This document shows positions 1-8,589 of a DNA stretch of 64,000 nt, in pieces; positions within the stretch are counted from its first letter, which is position 1; each line of letters opens with the position of its first letter. Source of the DNA: Myxococcaceae bacterium (GTDB lineage Bacteria; Myxococcota_A; UBA9160); the NCBI GenBank assembly GCA_905339255.1, contig CAJPFO010000058.1:1-64000 (forward strand), written 5' to 3'. Both the position numbers and the translations under genes were made by a program. A model generated the notes under the pieces. It searched no databases. It saw only the letters and a list, made by a program, of their open reading frames with translations, and was not told the DNA's origin.

Positions 1-72
1 GAGCCGGGAGCGGGTCTGCTCCTCGGAGCCGGCCTCACCGGCCTCGGCCTCGTGCGCCGCGCGCGACGCTAG
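1..72 (+). CDS. C-terminal end of a PEP-CTERM-sorted exported protein (partial)
   Basis: The open frame enters from the left edge and ends at TAG 70-72. The last 23 residues have the tripartite PEP-CTERM form: an E-P remnant of the PEP motif at the edge, a hydrophobic helix rich in Gly and Leu (GAGLLLGAGLTGLGLV), and a basic tail RRARR before the stop. In known systems this tail sends a secreted protein to an exosortase, which cleaves it at the inner membrane. Only the sorting signal is visible, so the function of the protein itself is unknown. The stop codon merges into a strong hairpin. Confidence 0.75.
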   Translation, partial: EPGAGLLLGAGLTGLGLVRRARR

Positions 73-99
73 GAGACCGACCCGCCTGGGTCGGTCTTC
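70..99 (+). terminator. Stop-codon-fused hairpin, copy 1 of a recurring palindrome
   Basis: The TAG stop of the PEP-CTERM gene runs directly into GAGACCGACCC. A perfect 10-bp stem forms between 74-83 and 88-97 with a 4-base loop. There is no T tract. It is the first of a family of near-identical stop-plus-palindrome elements in this window (others near 7253, 23122 and 45676, with half copies near 31800 and 61864). A terminator or RNA 3'-end role is inferred from position. Confidence 0.6.
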
Positions 100-196
100 C
101 AGGCAATCGCTTCGAGGCGGACCGGCGCAGGAGCCCGGCGCGGACTCCCTCCCGGGGACGAGAGCCGGCGCCCCCCACACCGCGCGTCCAAGCGGA

Positions 197-721
197 CTAG
201 GCCGCTGCCTTCGGCGCATCCGCCTCGGCGAGTGGCCAGAGCTTCGCCATCGCGTAGCTCACGGCGAGCCCCACGACACAGCCGAAGATCACCTCGGCGA
301 CCTTGTGGAGGCCGTGCTCGATCCCCGAGAGGCGCGAGTGCTCGACGAGCCCCGACGAGATCACGAGTGCCGCCGTGATCGGCGCCTGGCGCCACATCGT
401 CTGGATCCGGACCCAGTACGAAGAGACCAGCACCGCACACGAGACGGCGAGCGGGAGCAGCCAGTCGTGCGAGCCTCCGACGACGAGGACGATGAGCCCG
501 ACCGCGCAGCCGACGAGCACGTTCACCGTCCGTGAGCGGAACATCTTGACGGCGTCCTTCACCTGCGGCTCGCTCGCCGCCACCATCGATGCGATCGCCC
601 AGATCGGGTTCCGATCGTCGAGACGCTCGAGGACGAACCAGACGATTCCCGCGGCGACGAAGACGTTGAGTGCGAAGCGGACACCGAGAAGCTTCGGAGA
701 GCCCGGGGCGTGGAGCGGCAT
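197..721 (-). CDS. FUSC-family inner-membrane protein
   Basis: A protein of 174 residues with about five hydrophobic segments. The pattern FALNVFVAAGIVWFVLERL, then NPIWAIASMVAASEP, then R-T-V-N-V-L-V-G-C is typical of short FUSC/aromatic-acid-exporter-type membrane domains. Such proteins sit in the inner membrane and are linked to efflux of aromatic acids or other small molecules; the substrate here is unknown. The ATG at 721 is chosen because the hydrophobic region starts soon after it. The GH3 gene begins divergently at 827, leaving about 105 bases for promoters. Confidence 0.7.
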   Translation of the reverse strand: MPLHAPGSPKLLGVRFALNVFVAAGIVWFVLERLDDRNPIWAIASMVAASEPQVKDAVKMFRSRTVNVLVGCAVGLIVLVVGGSHDWLLPLAVSCAVLVSSYWVRIQTMWRQAPITAALVISSGLVEHSRLSGIEHGLHKVAEVIFGCVVGLAVSYAMAKLWPLAEADAPKAAA

Positions 722-826
722 GCGGCGAGGATGCGCCGGGTCGTGGCGTCGCAACAGGGGGAGCGGAGCGCGGCAACGCGCCGTTTCGGGTCGCGGCCCC
801 GGGGGCATTCTCCTACCGTCGGTCGC

Positions 827-3205
827 ATGGCTCCCGTCCGATCCCGACGCGTTCTCGAAACCCTCGCGAAGCTCGACCTCGAGGAGAAGGCGTCTCTCCT
901 CTCGGGGCTCGACCTCTGGACGACGAAGCCGCTTCCCGATGCGGGTGTCCCCTCGATCTGGATGGCCGACGGTCCGCATGGCGTGCGCAAGGCGCCGCGA
1001 GGCGACCAGGTCGGGATCGGGACGAGCCTTCCGGCCACCTGTTTCCCGACGCTCTCGGCGCTCGGCGCGAGCTTCGACGTCGATCTCGCAAGGAGGGTGG
1101 GGCGAGCGATCGGCCTCGAGGCGCGCGCGCTCGGCGTCGACGTCGTCCTCGGCCCCGGCGTGAACCTCCACCGCTCGCCGCTCGGCGGCCGCAACTTCGA
1201 GTACTTCTCGGAGGACCCCGAGCTCGCCGGAGAGCTCGGCGCGGCTTTCGTCGCAGGGTTGCAGGGGGAGGGGGTCGGCGCGTCGGTCAAGCATTTCGCG
1301 GCGAACGACCAGGAGACCGGAAGGATGTTCGTCGACGCCGTCGTCGACGAGCGCACACTCCGCGAGCTCCATCTGCGGCCCTTCGAGATCGTCACGACGC
1401 GTGCGAAGCCGTGGACCGTCATGTGTGCGTACAACCGGGTGAACGGAGCGTTCGCGTCGGAAGACGCCTTCCTCCTCGATCACGTCCTCGTCCGGGACTG
1501 GGGCTACGAAGGCGTGGTCGTCTCCGACTGGGGTGCGGTGAACGACCGTGTCGAAGGTGTCCGGGCGGGGCTCCATCTCGAGATGCCGTCGAGCGGAGGG
1601 GTGACCGACCGCGAGGTCGTCGATGCGGTCCGCTCCGGAGCGCTTCCTGAGGCGATCGTCGACGAGCGTGCGGCGGCGATCCTCGAGCTCGTCTTCCGCG
1701 CCGAAGAGGCGCGCTCGGCCGCAGGCGTCGAGGCTCCGCGGTCGCGCCTCCCCGATTCGCTTCGCGACGTGAACCACGCATTGGGCCGTGAGGCGGCAGC
1801 GGCCTGCAGCGTGCTCGTGCGAAACGAGGGAGGGCTCCTTCCGCTCGATGCCGGGCGCCGGCGTCGAATCGCGCTCATCGGGCGCTTCGCGAAGGAGCCT
1901 CGTTACGGGGGCGGGGGGAGCTCGCAGATGGTGCCGGCGCGTCTCGAGAGCGCCCTCGACGCGCTCCGGAGCGATCCCGGCGCCCACGAGATCGACTATG
2001 CCGAGGGGGTCGACGAGCGTCACGAAAGCGATCCCGCCCTCCTCGACGAGGCGCGCCGTGTGGCGCGCGATGCCGACGTGGCGGTCGTCTTCGTCGGGCT
2101 CCCGGCGTCGATGGAGGTCGAAGGGGCCGACCGGCGGCATCTCGATCTTCCGGCTTCTCACGTGGCGCTCGTCGATGCGGTCGCCTCGGTGCAGCCGGAT
2201 CTCGTCGTCGTCGTCGTCGCGGGGGCTCCCGTGCGGCTGCCGTTCGCCGATCGTGCGTCCGCGATCCTCGTCGCCGGCCTCGGAGGGCAGGCCGGGGGTG
2301 CCGGTGTCGCCGACGTGTTGCTCGGCCGCGCCGATCCCGGGGGAAGGCTCGCGACCAGCTGGCCCCGCCGCATCGAGGATACGCCGTGTTTCCACCAGTT
2401 CCCCGGCGAGCCGCGCGAGGTCCGCTACGGGGAAGGCGTCTTCGTCGGCTACCGGCACTACGACACGGCGCGGATCGATCCGCTCTACGCCTTCGGGCAC
2501 GGCCTCTCGTACGCGCGCTTCGAGTGGGACGATCTCGAGGTCGACCCGACGACGCTCCAGGACGGCGAGCGGCTCGGGATCTCGCTTCGGGTCCGGAACG
2601 TCGGGACGTGCGCCGGAAGCGACGTCATCCAGGTCTACGTCCACGACGAGCAGTCGCTCGTACCGCGACCCGAGCAGGAGCTCCGCGCCTTCGCGAAGGT
2701 ATCGCTCGCGGCGGGCGACGAGACGCGCGTGCGCTTTTCACTCGATCGACGCGCCTTCGCGTTCTTCGACCCTCGAGTGCACGCCTTCGTCTGCGAGCCC
2801 GGGGGCTTCGAGATCCGTATCGCACGGTCGTCGCGCGACGTCGTGCTTCGAAGCCGCGTCGTGCTCGAGGTCGCCGAGATGCTTCGCCCGCCCTTCGATC
2901 GGCACACGCCGATCCGGAGCTTTCTCGAAGACGAACGAGCGCGTGCTGCGCTGCTTCCGATCGTCGCGAAGGTCGTGAAGGCGCTCTTCGGCGATGCGGG
3001 CCTCGAGGCCGCGACCGGGAACGCCGCGGGGGCCGCCGACAGCGGATCATTCTTCCTCGAGCTCCCGGTCGGAAAGCTCGTCTCTCTCTCGCGAGGAGCC
3101 GTCACCCGAGAAGCGCTCGCCGCGCTCCTCGCCGCTGCGAACGCACGCGACACGGACGCGCGGGGCACCCATCCGGAGCGCGTGCGGGTCGGTCAGAGTA
3201 CGTAG
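827..3205 (+). CDS. Glycoside hydrolase family 3 (beta-glucosidase-like)
   Basis: A 792-residue GH3 enzyme that would hydrolyse terminal beta-linked sugars. It has the N-terminal barrel (WMADGPHGVR, GRNFEYFSEDP, VKHFAANDQE) with the conserved nucleophile Asp in GVVVSDWGAV. The alpha/beta sandwich (ALIGRFAKEPRYGGGGSSQ) follows, then a fibronectin-III-like C domain (YAFGHGLSYARFEW). No signal peptide is visible, so it is probably cytoplasmic. About 100 residues follow the Fn3-like domain that I cannot assign. The ATG at 827 is the first start giving the usual GH3 N terminus. Its 3' end overlaps the convergent subtilase gene by 13 bases. Substrate is not predictable. Confidence 0.9.
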   Translation: MAPVRSRRVLETLAKLDLEEKASLLSGLDLWTTKPLPDAGVPSIWMADGPHGVRKAPRGDQVGIGTSLPATCFPTLSALGASFDVDLARRVGRAIGLEARALGVDVVLGPGVNLHRSPLGGRNFEYFSEDPELAGELGAAFVAGLQGEGVGASVKHFAANDQETGRMFVDAVVDERTLRELHLRPFEIVTTRAKPWTVMCAYNRVNGAFASEDAFLLDHVLVRDWGYEGVVVSDWGAVNDRVEGVRAGLHLEMPSSGGVTDREVVDAVRSGALPEAIVDERAAAILELVFRAEEARSAAGVEAPRSRLPDSLRDVNHALGREAAAACSVLVRNEGGLLPLDAGRRRRIALIGRFAKEPRYGGGGSSQMVPARLESALDALRSDPGAHEIDYAEGVDERHESDPALLDEARRVARDADVAVVFVGLPASMEVEGADRRHLDLPASHVALVDAVASVQPDLVVVVVAGAPVRLPFADRASAILVAGLGGQAGGAGVADVLLGRADPGGRLATSWPRRIEDTPCFHQFPGEPREVRYGEGVFVGYRHYDTARIDPLYAFGHGLSYARFEWDDLEVDPTTLQDGERLGISLRVRNVGTCAGSDVIQVYVHDEQSLVPRPEQELRAFAKVSLAAGDETRVRFSLDRRAFAFFDPRVHAFVCEPGGFEIRIARSSRDVVLRSRVVLEVAEMLRPPFDRHTPIRSFLEDERARAALLPIVAKVVKALFGDAGLEAATGNAAGAADSGSFFLELPVGKLVSLSRGAVTREALAALLAAANARDTDARGTHPERVRVGQST

Positions 3206-6200
3206 GGAAGCGCAGCGGCCCACGCCGTGATCGCCTGGCGGGTCCTCCCCCGGAGTGCGAGCTGGTCTCCCGTATCGAGCCATGCCTTCGCTTTTGCGAG
3301 CGCTGCGTTGCAGACGAGATCGGTCGCTGCGCAAGTCTTGCGCGAGAGCGCGAGGCGGCCCGCGCGACTCGTCGCATTCCCGAGCTCGCTCCGCAGATCG
3401 TCGAGCAGCGGAGCATTCTCGGCGGGCGACGTCATCGCACGATCGATGTAGGGGAGGAGCGCCGCAGTGAGCTTCACGTTGCCGAGGCTTCCGAGGATGT
3501 AGAGCGTCCAATCGATCGCGGCCGGCGCGAGCGATCGCGAAAGGCTCGGAGGGCCGGCGGCAATCCGCTCGTCGATCGCGAGCCGCAGGCTTTCGAGCGA
3601 CCAGACGAGACCGGCGCGCGGGTCTCCCGCCGTGGCCGTCGGGGCCACGCCCGAGGAGAGATTTCCCGTGTTGCGCCGGTCGCGTCCGAAGCCCTGCCAC
3701 GGGATCGCCGTGTCGGTGGCGGACGCCGGCGTGTCGTAGACGTAGAGGTTCCCATTTCGGGTGGCCGTCACGATCTCGATCTTTCCGTCGCCGTCGACGT
3801 CACCGGCCGTGGGCGCGCTGATCACCCAGCCGTGAGTGAACTTCGGCCAGCCGGGCGGAGTCGAGCCGTCGGCGCGGTAGGCGCGGACCAGATACGCCCC
3901 GCTGCCCTGGACGATCTCCGCGCGGCCGTCGCCGTCGACGTCGGCGAGCCCCGGGCTCGAGAGGAACTGCATGTCGTCCATCACGCGCGGAAAGGCCGGG
4001 AGCACCGCTCCGGTCCGCGGGTCCCAGGCGGTGATCTGATGATCGCCGAACTCCTGGCTTCCCGGCGCCGCCACGTCGATCAACTGCCGGATTCCGCCCG
4101 TCGGCGCGACGTACTCGGGTAGCCCGTCTCCATCGAGGTCGCCGAAGGCGCCCGATCCGAGAGAGCCGAAGAAGGGCGCGTCGGGGGAGCCCGCCGTCGG
4201 GGGAACGTTCGGGAAGCTCGCGGGGAAGTCGACGGCGAGCGAGTTCGGTGCTCCGCTCGTCGTGCCGAGGACGGAGTTTCCGTCGGCGTCGAAGAGGAGC
4301 ACGGGGCCGATCGCCCCGAAGATCGCGATCGTGAGCCTTCCACTTCCGTCGAGATCGGCGAGGGCCGGCGACCCCGGAGTGCCCGTCGCGACCGTCGGCA
4401 GGAGCCCTCCGACGATCATGGGCAGTCGCCTCGGCCAGCCGTTCCGGAGCGCTCCGCCGGTATGGAGAGCGCCGTCGTGGTGGACGACGTAGAGCCGGCC
4501 TCCGGTGTCGAGCTTGAAATCGCCGATGTCGAGGCCGCCGCCCGAGAGCGAGATGAGCGCGCGGAGCAGGACCGAATCGGCATGGAAGCCATTCGTCTCG
4601 CCGCCGTATTCTTCGTTCGTCCCGACCACGATTTCAGGGAGTCCGTCGGCATCGAGGTCTCCGACTGCCGGAGAACCGAGGATCTTGGTGAGGCGCTCAC
4701 GCGCCTTCGATCCCGCCTTCGGTGTGATCTTTCCGCTCACCGCGTCGACGTCGACCTTGCTCCGATCGGCGAGCCGCACCGGAAAACCGGGGCGCTGGCT
4801 ACCGTCGGCGCGCCACGCGTAGACGTGGCCATCCCAGGCGCCGAGCACGATCTCGAGCGCGGGATGCGCTCCGGCGGGGTCGAGGTCGGCGAGCGTCGGC
4901 GCGCTCACGATGCCGGGATCGGCGTCGTTCCACTCGTCCCGGTTCTCTGCTCTCGAGAGGTTCGCGTCGGTCGCGACCGGGAACCCGGGGCGGACGCGGC
5001 CGTGATCGTCGAACACGTAGACGCTGCCCTCGATCGTCGCCGCGACGATCTCGATGCGGCCATCGCCGTCGAGGTCGTCGGCGGCGACCGGCGCGAGGAT
5101 CCCCTCGCGCGGGATGGGGACCTCTCCCGAGGCGTAGGCCGGCGACGGGTGGATGGGGATCTCGGCGGTCAGCGCCGGAAAGCCCGGGAGCGCTTCGCCG
5201 GTCGTGCCGCGCAGCGCGTGGACCCGCCCATCGGTCGTTCCGTAGACGATGTCGAGGATGCCGTCGCGATCGACGTCCGCGAGCGCAGGCGAACCCTCGC
5301 CCGAGGCGCCGAGCCGCTCGGGAGCGAAGCGGAGCGTCGCGTCCGAGTGGATCGCCAGCGTGCGACGATCCTCCCCGAGCCGGCCCTGCGAGTCGATGAC
5401 GCGGAGCCGGAGCGTCACCGTATGCGCATCGGGGTCGCTGATCGGTTGCGTCGGATCGAAGCCGCAAGTCGCTGCCGTCCCCGCAGGATCCCACACGCCG
5501 AGTGTCGCGCGCTCGAGCGGAGCGACGCTCGCGCCGTTCTCGATCTCGACGAAGGTCGCCGGCTGCACGCCGCAACCGACCTCGAGTGTGTACTCGAAGA
5601 ACCCTCCGGTGCGGAGCGCCGCAGCCGAGCCCTTGACCGGAACGCTCGGCGTTCGCGAGGGATCGATGGTATCGAACCATGCGACGCTTCCCGAGAGGTC
5701 CGCCTCCGGCGGGATCGCCGTCGCGGCGAGATCGAGCATGCGTGCGACGTCGGGCCTTCCGTAGCCGGTGAACTGGTCCCAACCCGGCCGGGTTCCGAAG
5801 TGCGAGCTCGCGAAGAAAAGTCCGAGCGTCGGTGCCGAGAGCACCGCCGAGAGCAAGGGCTCCATGGTGAGGAGCGGGTTCGCGCCGTGGTCGACGTCGA
5901 CCGCCGAGGCGCGATAGAGCTGCCGGACTTCCTCGGCCGAGAAGGGCCGCTCGGGGCCCTGCCCGGGGTAGGGATCGAGAAGGCCGCGGTCGACGAGGTT
6001 CCGTCCGTGCGAGACGAGTAGGAGCGCGATCCCGCCCGAGCGGCCGGTGGCCTCCGAAGAGCAGCTCGTCGACGGGATCGCCGTCCAGGCGCGCCCTCCG
6101 TGGTTCGTGCAGCCGTTCTGCACGGTGTAGTCGCTCTTCTCCTTCACGAACGTGCCGTCGCCGTTCCGGACCGAGTTCATCCAGAGCGTGTGCTCGTAAG

Positions 6201-7080
6201 CAGCGGGGAAGTTGTGATGCTGACTCTGTTCGTCTGCCGCGCTCGCCAGGATCGGCACTCCGCGCCGGTAGGCGTAGTCGACCGCGGCCTGACCGCTCGG
6301 TGTGGCCGAGATCGTTCCGAGCGCTTCGGAGATCGCCGCCACACCGCGATCGACCGCATAGACCACCGCCTGCGCGAAATCGCTGTCGATGGCCACGAAG
6401 CTGTCGGCCACGCGCAGCGGGAGGTGCATCGCGCTCGGCGCGACTCCGGGCAGGCCGCCTCCGTCGTTTGCCTCGTCGGCGACGTCGCCCGCTTCTCCGG
6501 TGCCATGCCCGTAATCGACGTCGTCGAAGGGGTCGTTGTCGCGCTGGTAGAAGTCCCAGCCGGCGATGTCGTCGACGTAGCCATTGCCGTCGTCGTCGAT
6601 GCCGTTCGAGAACGCACGGATCAGGTCCTGCCCGTCGACGAAGCCGTTGCCGTTCGAATCCGGCGTCGCAGGGTAGTCCTCGACGTTCACGACGCCGTCC
6701 TGGTTGCAGTCGTACGCCCCGCAGCCCGGAGGCGGCGGGAGTTCGCCGCGGTGGAGGGCCGTCGAGCGGGCGAGCGATCGAGCGCTCCAGCGAAAGCCAC
6801 TGTCGAGGACGGCGTCGATCACGTCGGGCCGTCCCGTCGAGCGCTGCCAGGCGCCGATCACGTTCATTCCGGTGCCCGGCTCGTACTTCCAGACGTCGCC
6901 GCCCGAGTAGTCGTTCGGCGCGACTCCCGGCGCGAGGAAGAGGTACGAGGCGTAGTCGGAAGGGTTGCTGCAGCCCGGCGCCCCGCAGCTCGGATACGGA
7001 TACTCGGCCGAGGCGGGCGCGAGCGGTACGAGCAGGAGCGAGGCAAGGAGGGCGGCGTGAGCGAAGCGGCCGAGCGGCAT
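3193..7080 (-). CDS. Secreted S8 subtilisin-like protease with Ca-binding loops and VCBS/FG-GAP repeats
   Basis: A 1295-residue exported protein. It starts with a signal peptide (about residues 1-25, ending APASA). The subtilase triad reads Asp93 (VLDSG), His192 (DYGHGTG) and probably Ser342 in SSEATG, with Asn290 a candidate oxyanion residue. The Ser box departs from the usual GTSxAxP. Three dockerin/EF-hand-like loops (DCNQDGVVNVED, DSNGNGFVDGQD, IDDDGNGYVDD) lie between Asp and His, implying calcium stabilisation. From about residue 600 there are repeated FG-GAP/VCBS units of the type DxDxDGxxEIV, as in adhesive or propeller-forming extracellular proteins. No PEP-CTERM tail is present. Likely an extracellular or surface protease; substrate unknown. 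Confidence 0.85.
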   Translation of the reverse strand: MPLGRFAHAALLASLLLVPLAPASAEYPYPSCGAPGCSNPSDYASYLFLAPGVAPNDYSGGDVWKYEPGTGMNVIGAWQRSTGRPDVIDAVLDSGFRWSARSLARSTALHRGELPPPPGCGAYDCNQDGVVNVEDYPATPDSNGNGFVDGQDLIRAFSNGIDDDGNGYVDDIAGWDFYQRDNDPFDDVDYGHGTGEAGDVADEANDGGGLPGVAPSAMHLPLRVADSFVAIDSDFAQAVVYAVDRGVAAISEALGTISATPSGQAAVDYAYRRGVPILASAADEQSQHHNFPAAYEHTLWMNSVRNGDGTFVKEKSDYTVQNGCTNHGGRAWTAIPSTSCSSEATGRSGGIALLLVSHGRNLVDRGLLDPYPGQGPERPFSAEEVRQLYRASAVDVDHGANPLLTMEPLLSAVLSAPTLGLFFASSHFGTRPGWDQFTGYGRPDVARMLDLAATAIPPEADLSGSVAWFDTIDPSRTPSVPVKGSAAALRTGGFFEYTLEVGCGVQPATFVEIENGASVAPLERATLGVWDPAGTAATCGFDPTQPISDPDAHTVTLRLRVIDSQGRLGEDRRTLAIHSDATLRFAPERLGASGEGSPALADVDRDGILDIVYGTTDGRVHALRGTTGEALPGFPALTAEIPIHPSPAYASGEVPIPREGILAPVAADDLDGDGRIEIVAATIEGSVYVFDDHGRVRPGFPVATDANLSRAENRDEWNDADPGIVSAPTLADLDPAGAHPALEIVLGAWDGHVYAWRADGSQRPGFPVRLADRSKVDVDAVSGKITPKAGSKARERLTKILGSPAVGDLDADGLPEIVVGTNEEYGGETNGFHADSVLLRALISLSGGGLDIGDFKLDTGGRLYVVHHDGALHTGGALRNGWPRRLPMIVGGLLPTVATGTPGSPALADLDGSGRLTIAIFGAIGPVLLFDADGNSVLGTTSGAPNSLAVDFPASFPNVPPTAGSPDAPFFGSLGSGAFGDLDGDGLPEYVAPTGGIRQLIDVAAPGSQEFGDHQITAWDPRTGAVLPAFPRVMDDMQFLSSPGLADVDGDGRAEIVQGSGAYLVRAYRADGSTPPGWPKFTHGWVISAPTAGDVDGDGKIEIVTATRNGNLYVYDTPASATDTAIPWQGFGRDRRNTGNLSSGVAPTATAGDPRAGLVWSLESLRLAIDERIAAGPPSLSRSLAPAAIDWTLYILGSLGNVKLTAALLPYIDRAMTSPAENAPLLDDLRSELGNATSRAGRLALSRKTCAATDLVCNAALAKAKAWLDTGDQLALRGRTRQAITAWAAALPYVL

Positions 7081-7190
7081 GGGCTCCCCCGAGGCGACAG
7101 TGAGTCTGAACGACGGGTCAGGCTATCACGGGCGCGCCGGCAACCGACCTGGAAAGACGCCGCCTCCGCCCGTAGCCGAGCGGCCCCACG

Positions 7191-7219
7191 GGGCCGGGGG
7201 GGGGCGACCTCCGGGGGGG
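7191..7219. other. Clustered G tracts upstream of the subtilase gene
   Basis: Three G runs lie close together: 3 G, 9 G (7196-7204) and 7 G (7213-7219), in the gap between the subtilase start (7080) and the SDR stop (7280). On the coding strand of the subtilase these are C runs about 110-140 bases upstream of its start. The pattern could form a G-quadruplex or be prone to slippage; no function is shown by sequence alone. Confidence 0.5.
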
Positions 7220-7252
7220 CGCCGAAGCGGGGCTCGGAAACGTCCCGCCGAG

Positions 7253-7282
7253 CGACCCGATCCGTCTCGGGTCGGCCTCCTA
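7253..7282 (-). terminator. Stop-codon-fused hairpin, copy 2
   Basis: On the minus strand the SDR gene's TAG (7282-7280) continues into GAGGCCGACCCGA, followed by a 6-base loop and TCGGGTCG. The stem is 8 bp (7267-7274 with 7253-7260). It has the same architecture as the hairpins at 74-97 and 45676-45709. Inferred 3'-end element of the SDR transcript. Confidence 0.6.
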
Positions 7283-8095
7283 ACCCGCGAGATCCTCGAA
7301 CGCGGCCTCGAGTCGCGCTGCGCGCCGGCGCAGGATCTCGCGTTGCTCGGGATGCGTGAGCACGTAGAGGCGCCGCTCCTCGATCGCCCGAACGACTCGC
7401 TTCGCGACCGAGACCGCCGAGACGATCCCGCCCTTCATCGCTCCCGTTGGAGGCGGTGCCGGGGGCGGCGCCTGCGAACGCAGATGCGCCGGGCGGAGGC
7501 GGACCGAGTTCTCGTTGATCGAGGTTTCGACGATCATCGGGCAGAGCACGCTCACCCCGATTCCGTGGGGTTCGAGCTCCCGGTGCAGGGCTTCGGTCAA
7601 GCCCACCACTGCGAACTTCGACGCGCAGTAGACTCCGAGCCAGCGCATGCCGACGAGCCCGGCCATCGACGCGGTGTTGACCACGTGCCCGCCCTCGCCC
7701 TGCGCGAGCAGGCGCGGCACGAAGCACTCGACTCCGTGGACGACGCCCCAGAAGTTCACCCCCATCGTGAACTCCCAATCTTCGTGCGGCGACTTCACGA
7801 TCTCGCCGAACGTGGCGATGCCGGCGTTGTTGCAGACGATGTGGACCGAGCCGAAACGCTGCACCGCGGCCTCGGCGAGCGCCTCGACCCGTTCGCGCTT
7901 CGAGACGTCGGTGCGGATCGAGCAGACTGCCGCGCCGCCCGCAGCGAGTTCGGCCTCGACCTTCGCCATGGCGGCCTCGTCGACGTCGGCGAGCACGATC
8001 TTCGAGCCCCGCGCGGCAAAGGCTCGCGCCAGCTCGGCGCCGATTCCGCCACCGCCTCCCGTCACCACCGCCACGCGACCCCGGAACGGATCCAT
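7280..8095 (-). CDS. Short-chain dehydrogenase/reductase
   Basis: A 271-residue classical SDR. The cofactor glycine motif TGGGGGIG lies near residue 12, with NNAG further on, an active-site Ser in NTASMAG and the YCASK catalytic Tyr/Lys pair. An Asp (VLADVD) at the end of beta-2 suggests NAD preference. It would carry out NAD(P)-dependent oxidation or reduction of an alcohol/carbonyl substrate that cannot be named. The ATG at 8095 is chosen because it places the glycine motif at the usual distance; longer versions add a non-family N terminus. It is divergent from the PPOX gene, with 44 bases between the starts. Confidence 0.88.
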   Translation of the reverse strand: MDPFRGRVAVVTGGGGGIGAELARAFAARGSKIVLADVDEAAMAKVEAELAAGGAAVCSIRTDVSKRERVEALAEAAVQRFGSVHIVCNNAGIATFGEIVKSPHEDWEFTMGVNFWGVVHGVECFVPRLLAQGEGGHVVNTASMAGLVGMRWLGVYCASKFAVVGLTEALHRELEPHGIGVSVLCPMIVETSINENSVRLRPAHLRSQAPPPAPPPTGAMKGGIVSAVSVAKRVVRAIEERRLYVLTHPEQREILRRRAARLEAAFEDLAG

Positions 8096-8139
8096 CGTCC
8101 CCCCCTTTTCCGAAAGCTCGGCGAGCGTACCATGGAGCG

Positions 8140-8568
8140 ATGCCTGCCAAGCTCTCCCCCTCCGAGATCGATGCCTTCCTCGATTCGAAGCCGGGCTGGA
8201 TCGTGCTCTGCACGATCGGACCTTCCGGCCATCCGCACGCGGTTCCGATCGGCTACTTCCGCGCCGGCGACGAGATCGTGATGGGTTGCGTCGACGGAAC
8301 ACAGAAGATCAAGAACGTCCTTCGGAACCCGAAGGTCGCGCTCTCGCTCGAGAGCGGAAGCTCGATGAGCGAGCTTCGGGGCGTCTGCATCCAGGGGGAG
8401 GGCCGCGTCGTCACCGATCCCGAAGGCCGGCTCCACTACGCGCGCGAGGGAGCCCGGCGTCGGGGCGTGGCCGAGTCCGAGCTTCCGAAGGAGACCCGAC
8501 CGGGCTCCGCCTACATCGTCGTCGTCCCGAAGCGGGTGATCTCCTGGGACTACTCGCGCGAGCGCTGA
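8140..8568 (+). CDS. PPOX-family (FMN/F420-binding split-barrel) protein
   Basis: A 142-residue single-domain protein of the pyridoxamine-phosphate-oxidase-like split-barrel superfamily. It shows WIVLCTIGPSGHPHAVPIGY (strands 1-2), GCVDGTQKIKNVLRNPKVALS (the typical KxxNLxxNPxVAL region) and ELRGVCIQGEGRVV. Members bind FMN, F420 or heme and act as small redox enzymes in the cytoplasm. The substrate is not predictable. It is 21 bases upstream of the enoyl-CoA hydratase-like gene and likely co-transcribed with it. Confidence 0.8.
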   Translation: MPAKLSPSEIDAFLDSKPGWIVLCTIGPSGHPHAVPIGYFRAGDEIVMGCVDGTQKIKNVLRNPKVALSLESGSSMSELRGVCIQGEGRVVTDPEGRLHYAREGARRRGVAESELPKETRPGSAYIVVVPKRVISWDYSRER

Positions 8569-8589
8569 TCCTCGACCCTCGGAGGCCGC

